64,000 bases of DNA, taken from NCBI GenBank assembly GCA_043424615.1, contig JBHWOX010000018.1, positions 1 through 64,000 of the forward strand, written 5' to 3'. The notes below the pieces were generated by a model, which had not been told where the DNA came from, did not search any database, and worked only from the letters and a program-made list of their open reading frames with translations. The first letter of the stretch is position 1; every line of letters starts with the position of its first letter. Both the position numbers and the translations under genes were made by a program. Shown in pieces: positions 17,932 to 25,865 of the stretch. This stretch comes from JAUNQW01 sp043424615. GTDB taxonomy: Bacteria; Bacillota; Bacilli; Lactobacillales; Carnobacteriaceae_A.

Positions 17932-18939
17932 TTATTTGCGTTTACGACCTAAACCAATGGCATTTTGCATTTTAGCTAGGGTTTTATTAGCTTTGAGGCG
18001 GGCTTGTTCAGCCCCTTGGTCTAAGTAGTCATCTAATTGACTAGATTCCATCAACTGCTGGTAACGGTCTTGAAGAGGTTCAAGGACATCGATAACAGCT
18101 TCAGCAATATCTGCTTTGAAGTCCGCATAGCCTGAAGATTGGTAGTCAGCTTCCAATTCTTCGATGCTGCGACCAGAAAAGGCTGAGAAGATGGTCAATA
18201 AGTTGGCAATAGCTGGACGATTTTCGGGGTCATAGGAAATCCCTTCGCCGGAGTCTGTCACTGCTGACTTGAATTTTTTACGTATGCTATCAGCAGGATC
18301 TAGCATTGAAATAAAGCTTTTGGTTGACCGGCTAGACTTAGACATTTTTTTAGTTGGATCTTGCAAGGACATGATGCGTCCACCCGATGCTTTTGTTGGG
18401 ATGTAAGGCTCTGGGAGGACAAGCAAGTCATTTCCTTGGCCGTATCGACTATTAAAACGTTCTACAAAATTACGCGTTAATTCTAAGTGTTGTTTTTGAT
18501 CTTCACCCACAGGTACCAGTTGGGCATCATATAAGACAATATCGGCCACCATCAGTGGGGGATAGGTCAGCAAACCTGCAGAAACCATCTCTTGCTTAGC
18601 AGACTTATCCTTAAATTGGGTCATGCGCTCTAATTCTCCCACAGAGACATTGCATTGTACCAACCAAGCCGCTTCTGCATGGGCAGAGACTTCAGATTGG
18701 ATAAAGGTGGTCGACTTTTCAGGATCAATGCCGGCAGCAAAGTAGAGAGCCGCCAGAGAACGGGTTTGCTCTCTTAATTTTAGACGATCTTGAGGGACGG
18801 TTATGGCGTGCTCATCAACAATACAGTAATAGCACTCATATTGATCTTGTAAGTCGACGAAATTTTTAATTGCACCAATATAATTACCTATGGTTGGTGT
18901 TCCACTGGGTTGAACACCAGAAAAAATAATATCCTTCAT
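17932..18939 (-). CDS. trpS: Tryptophanyl-tRNA synthetase
   Basis: Class I synthetase charging tRNA-Trp. The HIGH-equivalent is TPTIGNYIG near residue 17, KMSKS lies in KKMSKSSRST near residue 195, and GEDQKQHLELTR is the conserved tRNA/adenylate segment. It encodes 335 aa, normal length. The ATG at 18939 has GAGGAG upstream on the minus strand. The promoter is close (about 25-nt leader), leaving no room for a T-box, unlike thrS and ileS. Confidence 0.97.
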   Translation of the reverse strand: MKDIIFSGVQPSGTPTIGNYIGAIKNFVDLQDQYECYYCIVDEHAITVPQDRLKLREQTRSLAALYFAAGIDPEKSTTFIQSEVSAHAEAAWLVQCNVSVGELERMTQFKDKSAKQEMVSAGLLTYPPLMVADIVLYDAQLVPVGEDQKQHLELTRNFVERFNSRYGQGNDLLVLPEPYIPTKASGGRIMSLQDPTKKMSKSSRSTKSFISMLDPADSIRKKFKSAVTDSGEGISYDPENRPAIANLLTIFSAFSGRSIEELEADYQSSGYADFKADIAEAVIDVLEPLQDRYQQLMESSQLDDYLDQGAEQARLKANKTLAKMQNAIGLGRKRK

Positions 18940-18971
18940 ACTTTAAGCACTCCTCACTAGTTTACAAATTC

Positions 18972-18999
18972 ATTATAGTCAATAAAGGAGTGGATTCAA
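18972..18999 (-). promoter_or_regulatory. trpS promoter
   Basis: On the minus strand TTGAAT (18999-18994), 16-bp spacer, TATAAT (18977-18972). Confidence 0.65.
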
Positions 19000-19030
19000 A
19001 GCTAAAAAGTTAATTCTTTGCTTTCAAGCC

Positions 19031-19059
19031 TTTACTTCTTTATGTAAACACTGTAAAAT
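19031..19059 (+). promoter_or_regulatory. Probable spxA promoter
   Basis: TTTACT (19031-19036), 17-bp spacer, TAAAAT (19054-19059), 40 nt before the spxA start. Confidence 0.5.
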
Positions 19060-19098
19060 AGTAAGTAAGAGATGAGAAATTATGGGAGGAGATTTTAC

Positions 19099-19500
19099 AT
19101 GATTAAACTATACTCGTCCCCAAGCTGTACTTCTTGCCGAAAAGCAAAAGCTTGGTTTGAAGATTATAATCTCGAATATGAAGAACGTAACATTTTCCAA
19201 GATCAACTCAGCCATGAAGAATTGAAAATGATCCTTAGTATGACAGAAAATGGAACGGAAGATATTATTTCAACTCGTTCCAAAGCTTTTAAGCAACTAG
19301 ATATAAATATTGATGACTTGACGCTGAAAGAATTATTTGACGTTTTAGATGACCATCCTTCAATTATTCGCCGCCCAATAATTATGGATGAAAAACATAT
19401 GCAGGTCGGTTTTAATGAAAATGAAATTAGACGTTTCCTACCTCGTAAAATTAGAGCCTATGAATTAGAAAAAGCCAAGCTTGAAGCTGGCGTTAATTAA
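19099..19500 (+). CDS. spxA: Global stress regulator Spx
   Basis: ArsC-like RNA polymerase alpha-CTD-binding regulator of thiol stress genes. The redox switch CTSC sits near the N-terminus (SPSCTSCRKA). The polymerase-contact glycine region (TENGTEDI) and the RRPIIMDEK segment are conserved. It encodes 133 aa from ATG 19099, with GGGAGGAG upstream; an earlier ATG at 19072 would precede the ribosome site and add nine residues. It is followed by mecA, and the window also has spxH, so both Spx and candidate proteolytic adaptors sit together. Confidence 0.96.
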   Translation: MIKLYSSPSCTSCRKAKAWFEDYNLEYEERNIFQDQLSHEELKMILSMTENGTEDIISTRSKAFKQLDINIDDLTLKELFDVLDDHPSIIRRPIIMDEKHMQVGFNENEIRRFLPRKIRAYELEKAKLEAGVN

Positions 19501-19512
19501 AAGAACATTTCT

Positions 19513-19543
19513 AAGACCCTTTTATAGAAAAGGGTCTTTTTTT
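19513..19543 (+). terminator. spxA terminator
   Basis: Perfect stem AAGACCCTTTT/AAAAGGGTCTT around ATAG with seven T. Confidence 0.92.
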
Positions 19544-19655
19544 ATTCTTTTTAATCCTTTCATTGTCATTGTCAATCTTAAACTGAGCGAAGAAGAATTG
19601 TAATTAGCTTAATTGTTTGCTAAACTATTATTTTGTGAACGCTTTGACTTAAGAA

Positions 19656-19684
19656 TTTTGTTTTAAGCCTATATGAGGTATAAT
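19656..19684 (+). promoter_or_regulatory. Candidate mecA promoter
   Basis: In the 270-nt spxA-mecA gap, TATAAT at 19679-19684 is a perfect -10 with a weak -35 (TTTGTT, 17-bp spacer). A perfect TTGACA also occurs at 19699-19704 but lacks a good -10. Nothing else is recognised in the gap. Confidence 0.35.
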
Positions 19685-19770
19685 TAAGCTATAAATGATT
19701 GACATTTCCGCTTATGTTTATATCAGTTTTATGTACACCGATAATAAATAGCTAAATGAGGTGTTATTTT

Positions 19771-20493
19771 ATGGAAATGGAACATATCAATGAGAATACA
19801 ATTCGGGTATTGATCGATGATGATGACTTAGAAGAGCGTGGGATCACCATGCTTGATTTATTGGGCAATCAAAGTCAAATTGAAAGTTTTTTTTATAGCA
19901 TTTTAGAAGAAGTCGACATCGATGACTCTTTCCGAGAAAACGACATGATTACCTTCCAAGTCATTCCGAGCCAAAAAGGGTTGGAACTATACATTAGTAA
20001 GGATGGAACGATTAATCCGAATCCTTATGCTAAATTAAATAACCAACAAAGCCAGCTTGAAAAAGAAATTGAAGACCTTCAGCAAGCTGATGATATCCAG
20101 GGAAGCCTACCACAATCATTGAAAGACCATGCCTGGTTGTGGAACGATCAAAATACGATCAATGAAGATGAGGAAGAAGAGGACGATAGTTCCTATGAGC
20201 AAAGGGAATCCATTTTTATCTTTGATGACTTTGAAGATGTGATTGTCTTTGCCCAGCATGTGGATCTTGAGAACGGTCTATCCTTCTTACATGCTATGGA
20301 TAACCATTACTATATCAGCCTCATTCAATTCGTCGATGAATCTTTAGAATATGAACTGCAAGCTGAAAAAGCTCAGGCCTTGGAGTATGGTGAAGAATCT
20401 CAGCTGACTTTTCTATCATTGGAAGAGTATGGCCAAGAACTCATGAGAGGGAATGCTCTCGAACTCTTACGTTCATATTTTACTCAAGATTAA
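19771..20493 (+). CDS. mecA: Adaptor protein MecA
   Basis: Adaptor delivering substrates such as ComK-type factors or Spx to a ClpC-ClpP protease. The N-terminal substrate-binding domain (MEMEHINENTIRVLI), an acidic linker (NEDEEEEDDS, residues 130-140) and the C-terminal Clp-binding domain (IFIFDDFEDVIVFA) are present. It encodes 240 aa. ATG 19771 has GAGGTG 7 nt upstream and matches the family N-terminus; ATG 19756 lies before the ribosome site. The neighbours spxA and coiA are the conserved Bacillus/Lactobacillales order. Confidence 0.93.
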   Translation: MEMEHINENTIRVLIDDDDLEERGITMLDLLGNQSQIESFFYSILEEVDIDDSFRENDMITFQVIPSQKGLELYISKDGTINPNPYAKLNNQQSQLEKEIEDLQQADDIQGSLPQSLKDHAWLWNDQNTINEDEEEEDDSSYEQRESIFIFDDFEDVIVFAQHVDLENGLSFLHAMDNHYYISLIQFVDESLEYELQAEKAQALEYGEESQLTFLSLEEYGQELMRGNALELLRSYFTQD

Positions 20494-20500
20494 GTATAAA

Positions 20501-20546
20501 AGTTAGGAAGACGTTGAGCCGCTCCTCATACTTCCTAGCTTTTTTA
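20501..20546 (+). terminator. mecA terminator
   Basis: AGTTAGGAAG (20501-20510) pairs with CTTCCTAGCT (20531-20540) with one G-T wobble and a 20-nt loop; a T-run follows. Confidence 0.7.
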
Positions 20547-20597
20547 TTTTAAAAACAAATCTACCTCCTCAATGCGTATTTAGCAGTAGGAGGTTTT

Positions 20598-21719
20598 ATG
20601 ATGTTTATTGGAATGAACCCTTCACAAGAACTCATCCGAGCAGACCAAGCGAAAAAAAATGAACGCTATGTCTGTCCGTCCTGCCAGCAAGACTTAATAT
20701 TAAAACAAGGTCCTATTAAGCACGCCCATTTTGCTCACTATCAGCAGTCGACCTGCCAAACATTTTCTGAAGCTGAAAGTGAGGAACATTTAAGAGCGAA
20801 ATTACTATTGTTCAAATGGTTGTCACAAAGTTTTGATGAGGTGGAAATGGAAGCTTACTTAAGCGACCTCTGTCAACGACCTGATTTACTTTTCACAGAT
20901 CAGCGGGGCTTAAAAATATGCGTGGAAATTCAGTGTAGTTCACTATCTTTGCAAAGGATGGTAGAACGTACGACCAATTATCTCAAGCATGGTTATAAGG
21001 TGTGGTGGATTTTAGGTAAAAACTTAAATATTCAAAAAGATCAAGTCACCCACTTACAAAAATCATTTATCCATGGCTTAAATAATAAATTATGCTTATT
21101 TCATTTAGATTGCGACCGCCAACTCATCTTCACTTATACTCACATTCAATGCTCTAGCTATGGGAAGTTGTTTTACCAAAGTCGCTCTTTTCCTCTCTCG
21201 ACTAGCACTTACGACGACTTGCTGCACTATTGTTGGCATGTGGAAGCCCCTCAGCTTTCCATAGAGTCCAATCTGTCTCTCTACCATAGAAAATGGATGC
21301 GAGCCTTGAAATTTAGGCAAAAAAACATGCTTCCTCTCATTGAAAAGCTATACCAGCAAGGTCAAAGTTTACAGACCTGCTCGCATTTGATTTATATCGA
21401 TCTCGCCTATGATTGTTTGTTGGCTAGTCATCCCATGCTTTGGAAATTTAAGTTAGTGTGCTGGTTGAGAGCTGGGGGAATAGAAAAAGAAATCCATCTG
21501 AGTGACTATTATGGCTATTGCCAATCATTGAAAGTGGACTATTTTATCATGCCTTTGGTGGATCAGTCTTTTTATTTCAAGTGGTATGATCAATTTTTAG
21601 AAATGCTAGTAAAAGAGGGCTATATTCGTTGGTTATCTGCTAGTCGTTTTCAGCTCATTAAAGACCTGGCTCCTTATAAGAATGAACAGGAGAAGTTAAA
21701 CTGTCTGAATGCTTTATGA
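20598..21719 (+). CDS. coiA: Competence protein CoiA
   Basis: Nuclease-like protein needed for processing incoming DNA during transformation in competent Firmicutes. It has an N-terminal zinc-ribbon-like CPSC segment, HAHFAHY, then the nuclease core RPDLLF and EIQCSSL with downstream WWILG. It encodes 373 aa. ATG 20598 follows AGGAGG; ATG 20601 is equally plausible. It is flanked by mecA and pepF as in Bacillus and streptococci. No ComK/ComX-type promoter box was recognised. Confidence 0.88.
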   Translation: MMFIGMNPSQELIRADQAKKNERYVCPSCQQDLILKQGPIKHAHFAHYQQSTCQTFSEAESEEHLRAKLLLFKWLSQSFDEVEMEAYLSDLCQRPDLLFTDQRGLKICVEIQCSSLSLQRMVERTTNYLKHGYKVWWILGKNLNIQKDQVTHLQKSFIHGLNNKLCLFHLDCDRQLIFTYTHIQCSSYGKLFYQSRSFPLSTSTYDDLLHYCWHVEAPQLSIESNLSLYHRKWMRALKFRQKNMLPLIEKLYQQGQSLQTCSHLIYIDLAYDCLLASHPMLWKFKLVCWLRAGGIEKEIHLSDYYGYCQSLKVDYFIMPLVDQSFYFKWYDQFLEMLVKEGYIRWLSASRFQLIKDLAPYKNEQEKLNCLNAL

Positions 21720-21752
21720 TAGAATAAAGCCAAAACTAGAGGAGTGGTGTAA

Positions 21753-23552
21753 ATGGCAGATGTCATTGAACTTGCCAGCCGTGACCAAATGGACAGTCGT
21801 TGGATGTGGGATTTATCTTCTATTTTTGAAGATGACCAAGCTTTTGAAAAAGCCTTTCAGGAATTAAAGCAGGACATGAATCATCTGAAAGATCATGAGG
21901 GACAATTGGACCAATCTTCTGACCAGGTCGTCTTTGCTTTAAAACAGATATTAGCTACGGGACGGAAGTTAGAAAACATTTATTTGTATGCTCATTTGAA
22001 ACATGACCAGGATATGACGCAAGCAAAATATAGCGAAATGGATGATCGTGTCCGTACATTAGCCGCTGAGTATTCCTTGCAAACGGCTTGGTTTCAGACT
22101 GAATTTTTATCATTAGCTGAAGAAAAAATTGAAAGCTATTTAGAGGACAATGAAGAACTACAAGCCATCAGTCATTATATTGAGCGATTATTGCATCAGA
22201 AAGATAGAATTTTAAGCCAGTCTACCGAGGAATTGTTAGCTCAAGCTTCTAATATTTTTCAAAATCCTAGCCAAACATTTTCAGTCTTAAATAATGCGGA
22301 TTTAACTTTTCCAGTATTAGAAAATGAAAAAGGCCAAAGCATTCAACTTAGCCATGGCAATTACAGTGAATTTATGGAAAGTCCTGATCGCAAACTAAGA
22401 AAGCAGGCTTTTGAAGCTTACTTAAGTGAATACCAATCCCTTGAAAACACTTTTGCTTCAACTCTGCAAGGAAATGTGCATGTTCATAATTTTAACGCTC
22501 AAATTCGTCACTATGATAGTGCTCGCCAAGCGGCACTCAGCTCTAACTTTATAGATGAAAAGGTCTATGACACTTTAGTTGAGACAGTCAATCATCATCT
22601 AACTTCTTTTCACGACTATTTAGCTATACGCCAACAAAGTTTAGGTCTAGAAGAGCTCCATATGTATGATATGTATGTGGCTTTAGTCGATGATTCCAAA
22701 TACAAGTGGACCTATGAAGAAGCACAGGAGATTGTTTTTGAAGCTTTAAAACCACTAGGAAAAGAGTATCAAGAGGTCTTAAGAAAAGCTTTCTCTGAAG
22801 GGTGGATTGATGTCTATGAAAATAAGGGCAAGCGTTCAGGGGCTTATTCTTCAGGAAGTTATGATAGTAAACCTTATATTTTGTTAAATTGGCAAGACTC
22901 ATTAAATAGTCTCTACACTTTAGTTCATGAGCTGGGTCATTCGGTTCATTCTTACTTTACCCACCAAAACCAACCCTATATTTATGGTGATTACCCTATT
23001 TTCTTAGCTGAAATTGCCTCAACTACCAATGAGGTCTTACTCACTCACTATTTACTAAAACACGCCGAATCAGATCAAGACCGGGCAGTTATCTTAAATC
23101 AATATTTGGATGGTTTTAAAGGGACAGTGATTCGTCAGACACAGTTTGCTGAATTTGAAGATTTTATACATCAACAACTCGCTCAAGGACAGCCTTTGTC
23201 TGCGCAGTTTATGAATAAAAATTATTATTCTCTCAATGAAAAATACTATGGTCCCGCTATTGTTCACGACCAAGAAATTGAGATTGAATGGGCTCGCATT
23301 CCTCATTTTTACTATAATTACTATGTTTACCAGTATGCCACCGGATTCTGTGCCGCCTCTACTTTGGCCCAACAGATTCTTGCGGGAGGAGAGGGTCTTG
23401 AGAAATATCTTTATTTCTTGAAAGCCGGGCAAAGCGATTACCCTATCAACATTATGAAAAAAGCTGGAGTAGATATGACCCAAGCGGACTATCTTGACCA
23501 GGCTTTCCAGGTTTTTGATTCTTATCTAGCGGAATTAAAAAATGTCTTATAA
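21753..23552 (+). CDS. pepF: Oligoendopeptidase F
   Basis: Cytoplasmic M3-family zinc endopeptidase degrading short peptides. The HELGH zinc motif lies at residues 392-396, followed by the downstream glutamate in FLAEIASTTNE; the GAYSSGSYDSKPYILLN segment is typical. It encodes 599 aa. GAGGAGTG is the ribosome site. TATGATAGAAT at 21715-21725, overlapping the coiA end, may be a local -10. It is co-oriented with coiA and ends at a bidirectional terminator. Confidence 0.96.
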   Translation: MADVIELASRDQMDSRWMWDLSSIFEDDQAFEKAFQELKQDMNHLKDHEGQLDQSSDQVVFALKQILATGRKLENIYLYAHLKHDQDMTQAKYSEMDDRVRTLAAEYSLQTAWFQTEFLSLAEEKIESYLEDNEELQAISHYIERLLHQKDRILSQSTEELLAQASNIFQNPSQTFSVLNNADLTFPVLENEKGQSIQLSHGNYSEFMESPDRKLRKQAFEAYLSEYQSLENTFASTLQGNVHVHNFNAQIRHYDSARQAALSSNFIDEKVYDTLVETVNHHLTSFHDYLAIRQQSLGLEELHMYDMYVALVDDSKYKWTYEEAQEIVFEALKPLGKEYQEVLRKAFSEGWIDVYENKGKRSGAYSSGSYDSKPYILLNWQDSLNSLYTLVHELGHSVHSYFTHQNQPYIYGDYPIFLAEIASTTNEVLLTHYLLKHAESDQDRAVILNQYLDGFKGTVIRQTQFAEFEDFIHQQLAQGQPLSAQFMNKNYYSLNEKYYGPAIVHDQEIEIEWARIPHFYYNYYVYQYATGFCAASTLAQQILAGGEGLEKYLYFLKAGQSDYPINIMKKAGVDMTQADYLDQAFQVFDSYLAELKNVL

Positions 23553-23600
23553 AAAAGCGACGGGAAGAGTCATTGTGATGACTTCTCCCATCGCTTTTTT
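23551..23600. terminator. Bidirectional terminator between pepF and spxH
   Basis: A 22-bp stem (23551-23572 with 23579-23600) with near-complete pairing, A-rich on one side and T-rich on the other. It overlaps the spxH stop region. Confidence 0.92.
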
Positions 23601-24238
23601 TAATCGAAATAGCGGTCGTTTAATAATTTAATCGCATCTTGCTTAGAAGATTGAACAGAGAGTTCTGCTTGATGGCATAAAGAATGCAACATTTCTTTAT
23701 TAATGGCATTTTCAATCAGATATCCCACACCACTGTCAGATGAAGTGTAGACGATGCAAGAAGGCGTATCTAGGATATTCATTTCTTGAGCTAATTTTTG
23801 ATCAGCAGTAAAACGTTGGTTGACCCATTGTGATTGAAAGTCTTCCTTAAACATTTCCAAATCAATATGGGTATCTTTGGCAATTCGTTCAAAAGTTTTC
23901 AAGCCAATAGGGCATTTATAATCAAAAATGGCCTGCTGCAATTTCATTAAAAACTCTCGTCCAAATTTTTTGCCCTGCATGGATGCAGCATAGAAACCTA
24001 GGGCAGCTGTATAAGCATTGGTATAATATTGGTTAGCTTCTTGGAAAGAATAGGATAGTTGGTCTCTTTCCAAATGGTGTTTTATTATTTTTAAGTTTAT
24101 AAAAGGAATAAATCGAACGGAAACTTTTTCATAGCGTTCTCTTGCAAATTCCGCAATTGTTTTTTCCGAATCATAACAAACATATCCTAGAGGATCGATG
24201 AAATGATAGATTTCGATTAAACGTCCTTTAGCTTCCAC
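23600..24238 (-). CDS. spxH: SpxH/YjbH-family DsbA-like adaptor
   Basis: Thioredoxin-fold protein that in Bacillus and Staphylococcus presents Spx to ClpXP. Recognition rests on the N-terminal YHFIDPL strand, helical insertion, PSCIVY cis-proline strand and the position after pepF. It encodes 212 aa from GTG 24238 with AGAGGTGA upstream. Unlike Bacillus YjbH, whose FIDPL is followed by a CxxC, this protein has G18 in place of the first cysteine and only C21 remains. That removes a canonical disulfide pair, so redox control is probably altered. The helical middle is the DsbA insert. Confidence 0.85.
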   Translation of the reverse strand: MEAKGRLIEIYHFIDPLGYVCYDSEKTIAEFARERYEKVSVRFIPFINLKIIKHHLERDQLSYSFQEANQYYTNAYTAALGFYAASMQGKKFGREFLMKLQQAIFDYKCPIGLKTFERIAKDTHIDLEMFKEDFQSQWVNQRFTADQKLAQEMNILDTPSCIVYTSSDSGVGYLIENAINKEMLHSLCHQAELSVQSSKQDAIKLLNDRYFD

Positions 24239-24353
24239 AGCGTCACCTCTTTTCTATAAGATTTTCGCTTGCTTATTCAATTGAGTAATCCAAGTTTATC
24301 AAAAAATGTTTCAAAAACTGAATAATATGCTTGATTACAGCATTTCTAACCAT

Positions 24354-24947
24354 TTATTGCCCAGATTGATTTAAATAGTGAAAAGCTCTGGCGATTTTAC
24401 TCGGGCTGGGTCGTTTGGCAAGATTATATTTTTCTAAGATATCATGGAAGATTTGTTTAGCTTTTTTGTCGGATGTCGCTTCAACTTCCAATTCGTAATC
24501 TTCAGCTTGGTTATATTCGCTCCAATCTAACACGACCAAATAATCTTCAGCCCTAAACTGATTGCGGTGGGTGGTCATAAAGGTTTGATAGACCAGGGCA
24601 TTGGCATCAATCTTCATCTTTTCAATTTGATCTTGGATATCTAAAGGGAGAATGATGCTGCCATCTTCCACCCAACGTTTGCCCTCACTATAAGTGAGGG
24701 CATGGTTGAATTCCATTAAATGTTCACCGTGGGGAATTTTGAGAGTGACTTCGGCACTTTGTTCATTAAAAATACGAATGCGTAGGGCAGCTCCATGATC
24801 TTTTAAGTCCAAGGATGGGCTGTCAAAATAATAGTTCACTTGGGTCCAAGATTCAAATGATTCTTTTTCTTTCATGCTGTCTAATAAAAGATGAAACTCG
24901 TCTCGGGTTAAAAGATTTTTATATTCGATTTCAATCTCTTGGCTCAT
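24354..24947 (-). CDS. CYTH-domain protein (YjbK-like)
   Basis: Triphosphate-tunnel metalloenzyme fold; relatives hydrolyse inorganic triphosphate or thiamine triphosphate. The defining ExExK appears as EIEYK at the N-terminus, followed by alternating charged strands (NYYFDSP, ALRIRIF, EVTLKIP, LEVEATSD). It encodes 197 aa. AGGAG precedes the ATG at 24947. It lies 115 nt upstream of spxH on the same strand, as yjbK lies near yjbH in Bacillus. Substrate not predictable. Confidence 0.88.
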   Translation of the reverse strand: MSQEIEIEYKNLLTRDEFHLLLDSMKEKESFESWTQVNYYFDSPSLDLKDHGAALRIRIFNEQSAEVTLKIPHGEHLMEFNHALTYSEGKRWVEDGSIILPLDIQDQIEKMKIDANALVYQTFMTTHRNQFRAEDYLVVLDWSEYNQAEDYELEVEATSDKKAKQIFHDILEKYNLAKRPSPSKIARAFHYLNQSGQ

Positions 24948-25042
24948 AAATAACTCCTATTTTTTACTGTGATTATGGTAGAATGGTTTTTGTATATATT
25001 ATAGCGGAGCCAAAAAGAAGTTCAAGAATGAAGGAGCATAGC

Positions 25043-25849
25043 ATGAAAGTCGCCTTAGTAAAATATTACACACCCAAGGCTAAGCGGATTGAACATGATT
25101 TGATTCAATATATAAAATCTTATGATGAGTTGGAATTTGATCAATCTTCTCCCGATGTTGTTATTTCGATTGGGGGGGATGGCACCATGCTATCCGCTTT
25201 TCACCAGTACATGGATCAGTTAGATCGCGTCAGATTTTTAGGAATCCATACGGGGCATTTGGGTTTTTATACGGATTGGCGGGAGTACGATGTCGATGAA
25301 TTGGTCAAAAGTCTGGTCTATGAAACAGAAGAAAGTGTGTCTTATCCTGTTTTAGATGTTGAGATCAATTATATGAATAAGAAAAAGACGGACCACCGCT
25401 TAGCCTTGAATGAAGCTAGCTTAAAAAGAGTGAATGGGACCTTAACCTGTGATGTTTATATAAAAGATCAGCATTTTGAACGCTTTAGAGGAGATGGTCT
25501 GTGTATTTCGACCCCCACAGGTTCTACTGGCTATAATAATTCCTGTGGCGGGGCCGTCCTTCATCCTTCTTTAGAAGCCTTGCAATTAGCGGAGATCGCT
25601 TCTATTAATAATCGGGTTTACCGTTCACTTGGCTCGCCTTTAATCATTGCCCCTTATGAATGGATCACCTTAAAACCTGTCAATTCAGAAGGTATACGGG
25701 TATCCATTGACCAAGAAAGTCGAGCGTCTGATACGATTTCATCCATGACTTTTAAGATAGCTTCACAGCGCGTTCATTTTGCCAAATATAGCCACACTCC
25801 TTTTTGGCTGAGAGTAAAAGACGCTTTTATTGGCGACCGCGATAACTAA
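25043..25849 (+). CDS. nadK: NAD kinase
   Basis: Makes NADP from NAD with ATP or polyphosphate. The GGDGT motif lies near residue 47 and the NE/D substrate motif LNEASLKR follows, then the DGLCISTPTGSTGY segment. It encodes 268 aa. The start ATG 25043 has AAGGAG 6 nt upstream; an in-frame ATG at 24983 would add 20 unrelated residues. A TATGGTAGAAT -10-like string lies at 24974-24984. It is divergent from the CYTH gene and 16 nt before mgtE. Confidence 0.96.
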   Translation: MKVALVKYYTPKAKRIEHDLIQYIKSYDELEFDQSSPDVVISIGGDGTMLSAFHQYMDQLDRVRFLGIHTGHLGFYTDWREYDVDELVKSLVYETEESVSYPVLDVEINYMNKKKTDHRLALNEASLKRVNGTLTCDVYIKDQHFERFRGDGLCISTPTGSTGYNNSCGGAVLHPSLEALQLAEIASINNRVYRSLGSPLIIAPYEWITLKPVNSEGIRVSIDQESRASDTISSMTFKIASQRVHFAKYSHTPFWLRVKDAFIGDRDN

Positions 25850-25865
25850 GAAAACGGAGGTTTTT

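Noticed and set aside
23094..23483. 129-aa minus-strand frame inside pepF
   Set aside because: Overlaps the conserved pepF coding region entirely and has no recognisable domain.
24948..25042. Shared divergent regulator site between the CYTH gene and nadK
   Set aside because: No palindrome or repeat convincing enough; only weak -10-like strings.
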